From Streptomyces sp. SAT1 (GTDB lineage: Bacteria; Actinomycetota; Actinomycetes; Streptomycetales; Streptomycetaceae), in the NCBI RefSeq assembly GCF_001654495.1, contig NZ_CP015849.1, forward strand, positions 868,001 through 932,000: a stretch of DNA of 64,000 nt, given 5' to 3'. Each line of letters opens with the position of its first letter. The first letter of the stretch is position 1. This document shows, one piece after another, positions 40,830 to 47,944 of this stretch. Made by a program: the position numbers and the translations under genes. The notes beneath the pieces are model-generated. The model did no database searches and was not told the DNA's origin. It saw only the letters and a list, made by a program, of their open reading frames with translations.

Positions 40830-41585
40830 TCACAGTGTTCCGGCGACAGCTGCCGCGAACATGTCCGGGTTGTCGAACATGATGTTGTGGCCCGCGTCCG
40901 GCACGGTCACCACGCGTACGCCCGCCTCCTCCAGACCGCTTCTGCCCGGCAGTTCGCCGCTCAGTTCCCCCTGGAGGCAGAGGCGGTCCACGGACAGGCG
41001 CAGAAGCATGTCACGCATCGTGGGCCGGGTGCCGCGTCGGAGCGCCACCGCGCTGCGGTGCAGCGCGCGCGGGTCGGTGAGCCGCAGGGTCGCCGGCCAC
41101 ACGGGTCCCGCCTGGAGCAGCACGCGCGCGTGGCCTCCATCGACGAACGCCTCCTCGTCGAAGGAGCCGATGATGCTGCTGCCCGCGCTCGCCGGTGGGA
41201 GCGGGTCCAGATTGAGCTCGGCGAGGACCAGCCGGGAGACGAGGTCGGGCCTGCGGTGGGCGAGCACGATCGCGACGGCCCCGCCCATGCTGTGCGCGAC
41301 CAGTTCGGCGCCGGTCAGCTCCGCCTCGTCCAGTGCGCGGGCCACGGCGTCGGCGTGCTCCTCCAGGGTGTAGCCGAAATCGGCGGGCCGGTCGCTGATG
41401 CCGTGTCCGGGCAGGTCGACGAAGAGGCTGCGCCGCCCGACGACTTCGGGGCGGGCCGCGATGTGCGCGTGGTAGACCGACGAGATCGAGCCGAGTCCGT
41501 GCACATACACGCGCGCGGGCTCGGCGCCGGGTGTCTCGGTCCAGCGGATCATGCTGCCCGCTCCGTCGAACTCGGCCTGCCTCAT
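40830..41585 (-). CDS. Alpha/beta-fold hydrolase
   Basis: The 251-residue protein shows the hydrolase order: oxyanion HGLG (residues 29-32), LFVDLPGHGISDRP, nucleophile elbow HSMGG with Ser99, and the catalytic His233 in DAGHNIMFDNP. Length and the SDRPADFGYTLEEHADAV segment fit small-molecule esterases or lyases of the MhpC type. The ATG at 41585 has GGAGGG upstream. It is divergent from the PadR gene across a set of inverted repeats, so it is probably PadR-controlled. Confidence 0.9.
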   Translation of the reverse strand: MRQAEFDGAGSMIRWTETPGAEPARVYVHGLGSISSVYHAHIAARPEVVGRRSLFVDLPGHGISDRPADFGYTLEEHADAVARALDEAELTGAELVAHSMGGAVAIVLAHRRPDLVSRLVLAELNLDPLPPASAGSSIIGSFDEEAFVDGGHARVLLQAGPVWPATLRLTDPRALHRSAVALRRGTRPTMRDMLLRLSVDRLCLQGELSGELPGRSGLEEAGVRVVTVPDAGHNIMFDNPDMFAAAVAGTL

Positions 41586-41636
41586 GTCACCCTCCGCGCA
41601 TCACGGCACCGGTACGTCCGGGACCCCTCAAGGAAC

Positions 41637-41729
41637 ATACATCGGTGACGATGTATTGCCCAGTCGATGTATCAAAGGAGCGTTGTACAGCTGATCTGCT
41701 GTACCAGGGGCACGATGTACCGCGGATGT
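41637..41729. promoter_or_regulatory. PadR-type operator cluster
   Basis: ATACATCG and CGATGTAT form a perfect inverted repeat around GTGA (41637-41656); CGATGTAT recurs at 41665-41672; GTACAGC and GCTGTAC pair perfectly around TGATCT (41685-41704); GATGTAC recurs twice between 41714 and 41731. The ATGTA/TACAT core matches operators of PadR regulators. The cluster fills the gap between the alpha/beta hydrolase and padR genes. Confidence 0.8.
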
Positions 41730-41745
41730 ACGCGACAATGCGGGA

Positions 41746-42279
41746 ATGCTGGAGCTGGCCATCCTCGGATTCCTCTACGACGCCCCACTGCACGGCTATG
41801 AGCTGCGTAAACGCATCACCGCGCTGACGGGTCACGTACGGCCTGTCGCCGAGAGCACGCTCTACCCCGCGATCAAGCGGCTGGAGAAGGCCGGCCTGCT
41901 CGAACGGGCCACCGAACCGGGGGCCGTGGCGGCACCGCGCCATGTCCTCACGCTCACCGACGAGGGCAGGCGCGAGCTGCGCCGCCGCCTCGCCGAACCG
42001 GTCCAGCAGGACATCACGGACGAGAACCGCTGGTTCACCGTCCTGGCCTTCCTCAGGCACCTGGACGATCCGAGCGACCAGGCGGCCGTGCTGCGGCGCA
42101 GACTGAGCTTCCTCGAGACCCCTTCGAGCTTCTTCTACGAGGGCGACCGGCCGCTGCGCGCCGAAGAACTCGGCGACCCCTTCCGGCGCGGCATCCTCAC
42201 CGTCGCGCGGGCCACCAGCCAGGCGGAAGTGGCATGGCTCCGCAGCACGATCGACTCACTGGACGACACCGTCGGCTGA
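41746..42279 (+). CDS. PadR family transcriptional regulator
   Basis: The 177-residue protein has the PadR winged helix at the start (LELAILGFLYDAPLHGYELRKRI, VAESTLYPAIKRLEKAGLLER, LTLTDEGRRELRRRL) and a helical dimerisation domain typical of the longer PadR-s1/Vir class. These repressors respond to phenolics, antibiotics or other small molecules. The ATG at 41746 begins the conserved helix directly and has no clear ribosome binding site, so it may be translated from a short leader. Its 3' end overlaps the convergent MpaB-like gene by 24 bases. Confidence 0.93.
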   Translation: MLELAILGFLYDAPLHGYELRKRITALTGHVRPVAESTLYPAIKRLEKAGLLERATEPGAVAAPRHVLTLTDEGRRELRRRLAEPVQQDITDENRWFTVLAFLRHLDDPSDQAAVLRRRLSFLETPSSFFYEGDRPLRAEELGDPFRRGILTVARATSQAEVAWLRSTIDSLDDTVG

Positions 42280-43164
42280 GTCGCCGGCATGCCGCACCGG
42301 GCACCCCCGCAGGCCGGGGACGGGGCGGGTGCCGAGATCGGCCACCCGGTAGCCGTCCGGGTAGCTCTTGATCTCCCAGTTCTGCCGCGCGAAGTGCGGC
42401 GCCCTGCGCGGCGGAAGCAGCCGGACGGCCCGGCCCCGGGCGCGCACCGCGCCACGCACGAAGCGGCGGGTCAGTGCGGACGGCGGGTCGTAGCGGAACG
42501 CCTCCAGCAGCGGCTCGTCGAGCAGGGCCAGGGTGGCACGGCGCAGCAGCGGGGCGAGGGGGCGCGGGTACCAGGAGGCCATCAGGCCGAGCGTGGCGTC
42601 GGAGACCGTCCGCGCCCGGTCGTCCCAGCCGAAGTGGGCCTTCTCGTAGGCGTCGAGGTGCGCCTCGAACTCCTCGTACGACTCGGGGATGTCCTTGATG
42701 CCCATGTGCCGGCCGAGCGTGCGGTAGTGGACGGCGGCGGCCACGGTCTCGTGCCGGGACAGCCTGCGCCAGCCGTACGCGTCGATCCACCGCTTGGGCA
42801 TCACGACGAACGTGCACAGCACGTAGCGCATGTCGTCGTTGCTGATGTCGTAACTGCGGTGCATCTGGTTGATGCGCCGGATGGCGGTGCGGCCCCGTTC
42901 ACCGGCGAATCCGTGCTCGATGACGGCATCGAGGAGCAGCGCCGTGTCGTCGTAGCGCTTCTGGGAGCGCTCCGTGAGTTCGGCCGTCTCCGCGAGCAGC
43001 CGGCCGATGCTCGGGACGGCGTACGTCCGGTAGAGGGCCAGTTCCAGGGCGCGGGTGAAGTCCCACGGGAACTCGTACACCGCGGTCAGCCGGTGGATCT
43101 CCGTCGCCTCGGTCACCGGATCCATCCGGCGGATCTGCTCGAGCCGGTCGAACCGCTTCGCCAC
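42256..43164 (-). CDS. MpaB-like oxygenase (DUF2236 family)
   Basis: The 302-residue protein matches DUF2236/MpaB: RMDPVTEATEIHRLTAVYEFPWDFTRALELALYRTYAVP, the FAGERGRTAIRRINQMHRSYDIS block, and RRLSRHETVAAAVHYRTLGRHMG with conserved His residues. MpaB enzymes are membrane-associated oxygenases, and relatives cleave rubber or process polyketides. Here no obvious membrane helix is found and the substrate is unknown. The GTG at 43164 has GGAGGGG upstream; the frame continues upstream but without a good start. Confidence 0.87.
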   Translation of the reverse strand: MAKRFDRLEQIRRMDPVTEATEIHRLTAVYEFPWDFTRALELALYRTYAVPSIGRLLAETAELTERSQKRYDDTALLLDAVIEHGFAGERGRTAIRRINQMHRSYDISNDDMRYVLCTFVVMPKRWIDAYGWRRLSRHETVAAAVHYRTLGRHMGIKDIPESYEEFEAHLDAYEKAHFGWDDRARTVSDATLGLMASWYPRPLAPLLRRATLALLDEPLLEAFRYDPPSALTRRFVRGAVRARGRAVRLLPPRRAPHFARQNWEIKSYPDGYRVADLGTRPVPGLRGCPVRHAGDSADGVVQ

Positions 43165-43579
43165 TGCGCACCCCTCCTGCCGTCCGAGACCCAACTCTAC
43201 TGTGCGTAGCCACAGATGGACCATCCGTGTCGGCAACATGCGCCCGGCCAGGACCTGTCCGGCCGATCATGGTGGAGGGAGGCGACAGCGCCTTGTGGGC
43301 ACGGGTGAGCGGGGTGTGGTGCGTGCGGCCGCAAGGCGGAGGAGGGCGTCGACGCGGAGCTTCGGCAACCGACGACAACGCGGCGGATGTGCGTGCCACA
43401 CCCCGCGCCTTCGCCATGACCGACCGGACAGGTCCTGGGCGTCCGAGGGGCACCGGTGCGGCCGTTTCGCCCCCTACGGGGTGGCAAACTGCAGGTCCGC
43501 GCGGTACCTGGAGTCGTGACAACCTCCTGGCCCGCGCACTAGGGTGCGCGCCGTTGGACGAACCGATGGGGAGGCTGGG
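43165..43579. other. Non-coding gap with a long imperfect inverted repeat
   Basis: No gene is supported in these 415 bases. The region carries a 25-base inverted repeat with arms at 43248-43272 and 43414-43438 (23 of 25 matching) and a nested 10-base perfect pair, CGGGGTGTGG at 43310-43319 with its complement at 43396-43405. It may be a folded RNA, a small mobile repeat or a regulatory region for the gene at 43580. Confidence 0.7.
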
Positions 43580-44542
43580 ATGGCCGGGACGGGCGAGAAA
43601 GCCGTCGCCGCCGCGGACGACGCGCTCTACGTGCTGACGGCGGTCCTGCTGACGCCCGCGCAGTTCCCGAGCGTGCTGGGCGACGACTATCCGGAAGCCT
43701 GTGCGGCACTCGGTCTGGCCCCGCTGGTGGACGGGTACGGGCTGGTGCTCGGTCAGGACGGCGCAGGTGCGCGGTGGACCGTGGCCGTCGACGACGTGTC
43801 ACTGGTGGCGGTGGCCATCGCGTCCTGGGACTGCGGCATGGAGTACGACCTGTCGCCCGGGGAGCGCACGGTGGTCGCCGCCCTGCCGGGCTGGCCGCTC
43901 GACGTGGCCGTCTCGGCTCCCGGCGTTCCCGCGCCGCACGATCCCGCCCCCGACGCTGGGGACGGTCCCTTGCTGACACCGCCGGACACCAGCGTCTGGG
44001 GGCCCGCCCAGCGCCGTCTGGGCGCCGATGAGATCGCCCTGCGCTGGACGGCGTGGCGGGAGCAGATCGACGACGCCACGTACTTCGCCCAGGCCGGGGG
44101 AAGCCGACCGGAGGGGAGCGAACCCGAGGAGACCGCGCAGGGGCGGGGCTCCGGCCTGGGCCGCGAGCCCGGGGAGGGACCGGCGTCCGAGCGGGCCCCG
44201 GAGACGGCCCCAGGAGCCGAGGTCGGGGGCGGCGAAAGCGTGGCGGACCGGACAGCGCAGGACGCCTCCGCGGGACATCGCGGTGTCCGGCGTGTCCTGG
44301 CGGAGGCTCGCGCCTACGTGGACTCGCCGCCGCCGCTGGGCCGGATCAGGTCGTCCTTCGCTCCGGGCGAGGCGCGGACCCTGCGTGCCGACGGACCGGG
44401 GTGGTCGATGGTGGCCCGGACCGACGACATCGCCTTCGTGCTCCTCGACGAGGAGCCCGGCGAGGTGCTGCCGGTGGGCCGGGGGCCGGAGCTGCCCCGT
44501 CTGCTGGAGGCCCTCGACCGGCTGGCGGTACGCCCCAGCTGA
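43580..44542 (+). CDS. Uncharacterised protein of about 320 residues
   Basis: I do not recognise the family. The protein has an N-terminal globular part (ALYVLTAVLLTPAQFPSVLG, LAPLVDGYGLVLGQDG, SWDCGMEYDLSPGERT; residues about 15-170), a low-complexity Glu/Gly/Pro-rich linker (about 180-245), and a C-terminal block that starts RRVLAEARAYVDSPPPLG and ends DIAFVLLDEEPGEVLPVG. No signal, membrane or catalytic motif is seen. The ATG at 43580 has GGGGAGG about six bases upstream. Codon use is like its neighbours. Confidence 0.8.
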   Translation: MAGTGEKAVAAADDALYVLTAVLLTPAQFPSVLGDDYPEACAALGLAPLVDGYGLVLGQDGAGARWTVAVDDVSLVAVAIASWDCGMEYDLSPGERTVVAALPGWPLDVAVSAPGVPAPHDPAPDAGDGPLLTPPDTSVWGPAQRRLGADEIALRWTAWREQIDDATYFAQAGGSRPEGSEPEETAQGRGSGLGREPGEGPASERAPETAPGAEVGGGESVADRTAQDASAGHRGVRRVLAEARAYVDSPPPLGRIRSSFAPGEARTLRADGPGWSMVARTDDIAFVLLDEEPGEVLPVGRGPELPRLLEALDRLAVRPS

Positions 44543-44803
44543 CACCCTCGCGCGACCGGCTCTCGCCTCTGCGAGCGCCATCGCCCATGACGGCCCCCGA
44601 CCTCCCCGGACGCGCGCACCGCGAGCGTTCCGTGGCGGCTCGTCCGCCGGCGTATGTCTTGGCTCACCACAGCGACTCATCTCTGCATATGGCGCCAACC
44701 CATGGAGTTGGCGGGAGCGGACCCCGCACGATGGGGCAGCTCCGGGCCGCACCACCTCGTGCGCCGGCCCGAGCCCCCTGTTCCCTTCCTCTCCGGAGTC
44801 GTC

Positions 44804-46234
44804 GTGCGTCTGTCCCGTGGAGTCCCGCTCGCCACCGCCGCGCTGCTGACCGGTGTCGCCGCCTGGCCCGCCCCGGTGGCCGCCGCGACCGGGGCCGACG
44901 ACCACTGCGGGCACGGGGGCCGGCTGCGGGTGCCGGGCGCGGCCTTCGTCCAGACGGCGTGTCTGCCCGATCTGACCACCACCGGACTCGCCGGAACCCC
45001 TTACACGGACATGGCCGACCAGGCCGGGCTGACCGCCCGGGACACGCGCGTGCCTTCCGGTGTGCCCGGTGTGCAGATCGACGGCTACTTCCCGGACTCC
45101 TCGCACTTCAACACCACGCACGGGTGGCGGCACGACGCGCAGTTCGTGATCCGGCTGCCGGACCACTGGAACGGCGGTCTGGTGGTCACCGGAGCGCCGG
45201 GCACACGCAAGCAGTACGCCACGGACAAGGCCATCTCGGACCAGGTGCTGGCTCAGGGCTACGCCTACGCCGCCACGGACAAGGGCAACAGTTCGGCCGA
45301 CTTCTATCGCGACGAGGCCCGGCCCGGCGAGGCGGTCGCCGAGTGGAACACGCGCACCACCCAGCTCACGCGCGCCGCACGCGGTGTGCTCACCGAACGG
45401 TACGGCCGCGCACCGCGCCGGACGTACATGACCGGCATGTCCAACGGCGGATACCTCACGCGCTGGCAGCTTGAGCACCATCCGGAGCTGTACGACGGCG
45501 GCGTGGACTGGGAGGGCGCCCTGTGGACGGCGGGCGGTCCGAACCTGCTCACCTCGCTGCCCGCCGCCGTGGCCCGGTCCCTGGGGTCGGCCGGTGACTC
45601 GGCACTGTACGCCGTGGGGTTCGCGCGCGGATCGGAGTTCCTGTGGCCCTACCACGAGCAGGCGTGCTGGGGGGTGACGCAGAAGATCTACCGTGCCGAG
45701 TTCGACCCCGGCTACGACCCGGCCTGCCCCGGAGCGTCGGCCGGGAGCACGCCGGAGCAGATCCTGGCGCCGTGCCCCTCCGACGCCGCCTACGACTACG
45801 CCGCACGTCCCGCCTCCGTGCACCGCGCGGTGGCCCGTGTGGCACTGACCGGGCGGATCGGCAAACCGCTGATCACACTGCACGGTGATCTGGACTCGCT
45901 GCTCCCCCGGGCCGCGGACTCCGATGTGTACGCGCGCATGGTCGACGCGAGCGGCCGGGGTGCTCTGCACCGGTACTACACGATCGAGGGCGGCACACAC
46001 GTCGACGGGCTGTACGACACCTATCCGGACCGGCTGCGGCCGATCCTGCCCTGTTACCGGTCCGCTTTCGACGCTCTGGCGGCGTGGGTGGAGCACGGTG
46101 TGCGGCCGCCCGCGGACCGGACCGTCGGCAGGCCCGCGAGCGGTGATGTGGTCGACTCCTGCGCCCTGGGCGGACGGGCACCCGGACATCAGGACCGCGG
46201 CCGGCGGATCAGCGGTCGAGTTCCTTACGGGTGA
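44804..46234 (+). CDS. Secreted alpha/beta hydrolase (tannase / 3-hydroxybutyrate oligomer hydrolase-like)
   Basis: The 476-residue protein has a signal peptide (basic start, GVPLATAALLTGVAAW, cleavage after AAA) and an extracellular hydrolase domain. The nucleophile elbow is TGMSNGGY with Ser213, with the Asp in LHGDLDSLLP and the His in EGGTHVDG. The pattern fits tannase or feruloyl esterase and 3-hydroxybutyrate oligomer hydrolases; cysteines in the secreted part could form disulfides. The GTG at 44804 has GGAG ten bases upstream. Its end overlaps the convergent small membrane gene by 26 bases. Confidence 0.85.
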   Translation: MRLSRGVPLATAALLTGVAAWPAPVAAATGADDHCGHGGRLRVPGAAFVQTACLPDLTTTGLAGTPYTDMADQAGLTARDTRVPSGVPGVQIDGYFPDSSHFNTTHGWRHDAQFVIRLPDHWNGGLVVTGAPGTRKQYATDKAISDQVLAQGYAYAATDKGNSSADFYRDEARPGEAVAEWNTRTTQLTRAARGVLTERYGRAPRRTYMTGMSNGGYLTRWQLEHHPELYDGGVDWEGALWTAGGPNLLTSLPAAVARSLGSAGDSALYAVGFARGSEFLWPYHEQACWGVTQKIYRAEFDPGYDPACPGASAGSTPEQILAPCPSDAAYDYAARPASVHRAVARVALTGRIGKPLITLHGDLDSLLPRAADSDVYARMVDASGRGALHRYYTIEGGTHVDGLYDTYPDRLRPILPCYRSAFDALAAWVEHGVRPPADRTVGRPASGDVVDSCALGGRAPGHQDRGRRISGRVPYG

Positions 46235-46391
46235 CGCGGCGCAGCCGACGACGCTGGGAGGGGTCCAGCGCGAGGTAGGCGGCGGCCGGGACACCCAACA
46301 CGATCAGGAGCACGGCCCAGAAGGGCAGCCAGATCCACAGGATCAGGCCGACCGCCACGCCACCCGCGGCGATCTTCGCTTTCTTCGACAT
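46209..46391 (-). CDS. Small single-helix membrane protein
   Basis: The 60-residue protein starts MSKKAKIAAGG and has one long hydrophobic segment (about residues 8-45, possibly two short helices) followed by an Arg-rich cytoplasmic tail (SQRRRLRRVTRKE). The ATG at 46391 is preceded by GGAGG. The basic residues at both ends and the aromatic core IWLPFW suggest a small membrane protein of unknown role. It is convergent with the secreted hydrolase and overlaps its end. Confidence 0.75.
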   Translation of the reverse strand: MSKKAKIAAGGVAVGLILWIWLPFWAVLLIVLGVPAAAYLALDPSQRRRLRRVTRKELDR

Positions 46392-46597
46392 CTGTCGCCT
46401 CCTTCGCGGCCACTGCCGCTCTCTGTCGTGAAAACGGCTCCGCCGCTCCGGCGGTTCCGGTCCGCGACCCCGAGAAGCCCCTGAGACATCCCTGAGCCGC
46501 GCCCCTACGGGTCGCCTCGGGTCCTCGACTCCCGTCGTCACCCCACGGCTGCCCGTGCGGTCCGTGCGGCCGTACCGCCCGGTCGGCCGGTGGCGCC

Positions 46598-46622
46598 CCG
46601 AGGGCCCGTGCACCGGCCTCGG
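46598..46622 (-). terminator. Candidate terminator of the desaturase gene
   Basis: CCGAGGGCC and GGCCTCGG pair with one bulge around a seven-base loop, directly after the desaturase stop codon. Confidence 0.45.
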
Positions 46623-47678
46623 CTACTCCACCCTGAGAGGCTCCCCCACCTCGTACAGATGACGCAGGGCCTGGCGATAGGAGTCGACGAGGCCGGTCTC
46701 GGCGTAGGGGATGCCGAGATCCTGGCAGTGGGCGCGGACCAGGGGCTGGGCGAGCCGCAGATGCGGGCGCGGCATGCTCGGGAACAGATGGTGCTCGATC
46801 TGGTAGTTGAGGCCGCCGAGGAACCAGTCCGTCAGGACACCGCCCCGGATGTTGCGCGAGGTGAGCACCTGGCGGCGCAGGTGCCCCCAGCGGTCGCCGT
46901 CCGGGTCCGGCATCTCCATGCCCTTGTGGTTGGGCGCGAAGGACAGTCCCAGATGCAGGCCGAACAGCGCCTGGTGCACGGCGGCGAACGCGAGGGCCTT
47001 CCCCGGGGACAGCACGGTGAGCAGCAGCGCCGCGTACCCCACCACATGGGCCACGAGGAGCGCGCCCTCCACGAGGCGTTCCCGGGGCGACTGACGGCGC
47101 AGATCCTGGAAGCCGTGCACCTTGAGGGCTATGCCTTCGAGCAGGGTGAGCGGGAAGAACAGCCAGGCCTGGTTCCGGGTGAGCCAGCGGCGGAAGCCCT
47201 GCCGGACCCCGGCCTGTTCGCCGGTGAAGACCAGTACGTCGGCGGCGACGTCCGGGTCCTTGTCGCGGTGGTTGGGATTGGCGTGGTGCCGGTTGTGCTT
47301 GGCGTTCCACCACGAGTAGCTCAGGCCGAGCAGCAGGTTGCCGTGCACCAGGCCGATCACCCGGCTGACCGCCTTGTCGCCGCTGATCTGCGCGTGTCCG
47401 GCGTCGTGGCCGATGAACGCGGTACGGGCGAAGAGCACGGCGAACGGCACCGCCAGGAGCAGTGCCCACCAGGAGTCGCCCACGAGGAAGAGCCCCGCGA
47501 CGACCGCCGCGAGGGCCAGCGCGTTGCCTGCGATGACGCGCGCGTACCACCCGTGCCGCCGCCCCAGCAGTCCCCGGTCCTTGACGGTGCGCAGCAGGGG
47601 CGCGAACTCACTGCCGGCGGCGGACCCGCCGGCCCTCTCCTGGGTGCCGTCCGCGACGGCTGCGGCGGGCTGGGGCAT
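46623..47678 (-). CDS. Membrane fatty acid desaturase
   Basis: The 351-residue protein has the three histidine boxes of acyl desaturases: HDAGH (91-95), HNRHH (128-132) and QIEHH (293-297), with four hydrophobic stretches around them. QIEHH is typical of front-end or delta-6/linoleoyl-CoA-type bacterial desaturases. It should use O2 and reduced ferredoxin to put a double bond into membrane lipids. The ATG at 47678 sits ahead of conserved sequence; no redox partner gene is adjacent. Confidence 0.93.
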   Translation of the reverse strand: MPQPAAAVADGTQERAGGSAAGSEFAPLLRTVKDRGLLGRRHGWYARVIAGNALALAAVVAGLFLVGDSWWALLLAVPFAVLFARTAFIGHDAGHAQISGDKAVSRVIGLVHGNLLLGLSYSWWNAKHNRHHANPNHRDKDPDVAADVLVFTGEQAGVRQGFRRWLTRNQAWLFFPLTLLEGIALKVHGFQDLRRQSPRERLVEGALLVAHVVGYAALLLTVLSPGKALAFAAVHQALFGLHLGLSFAPNHKGMEMPDPDGDRWGHLRRQVLTSRNIRGGVLTDWFLGGLNYQIEHHLFPSMPRPHLRLAQPLVRAHCQDLGIPYAETGLVDSYRQALRHLYEVGEPLRVE

Positions 47679-47919
47679 GGTGGGGTCTCCGGTCTCTCGG
47701 CAACGGCCTGACCTGAGAAAACGTATGGATCGAAGCCCTGTCCCGGCCATGGCGCCAACACCCCGGCTCACAGGGGGGCCGCCTCCCCACGGGCCGGGGG
47801 AACACCCCCGCAGGCGCCGGGGGGCCAGCGACACCTCCGCAGGACATGCCCACGTCACCGACGCCTTGTTCCCGGTCGACCGCCGATGTGCTGTACCCTC
47901 GGCGGCCGACCACCAGTAG

Positions 47920-47929
47920 TCAAATTTGA
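47920..47929. promoter_or_regulatory. Perfect palindrome TCAAATTTGA upstream of the SNF2 gene
   Basis: A 10-bp AT-rich palindrome that overlaps the GAGGA ribosome binding site and ends 15 bases before the GTG start. AT-rich palindromes are rare in this sequence, so it may be an operator, but no regulator is adjacent. Confidence 0.35.
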
Positions 47930-47944
47930 GGAATCGCCATCACT

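Noticed and set aside
40830..41585. Possible aryl-carrier or PKS-tailoring role for the alpha/beta hydrolase and methyltransferase
   Set aside because: No polyketide or peptide synthase lies in the window, and the two genes are convergent with a terminator between, not an operon.
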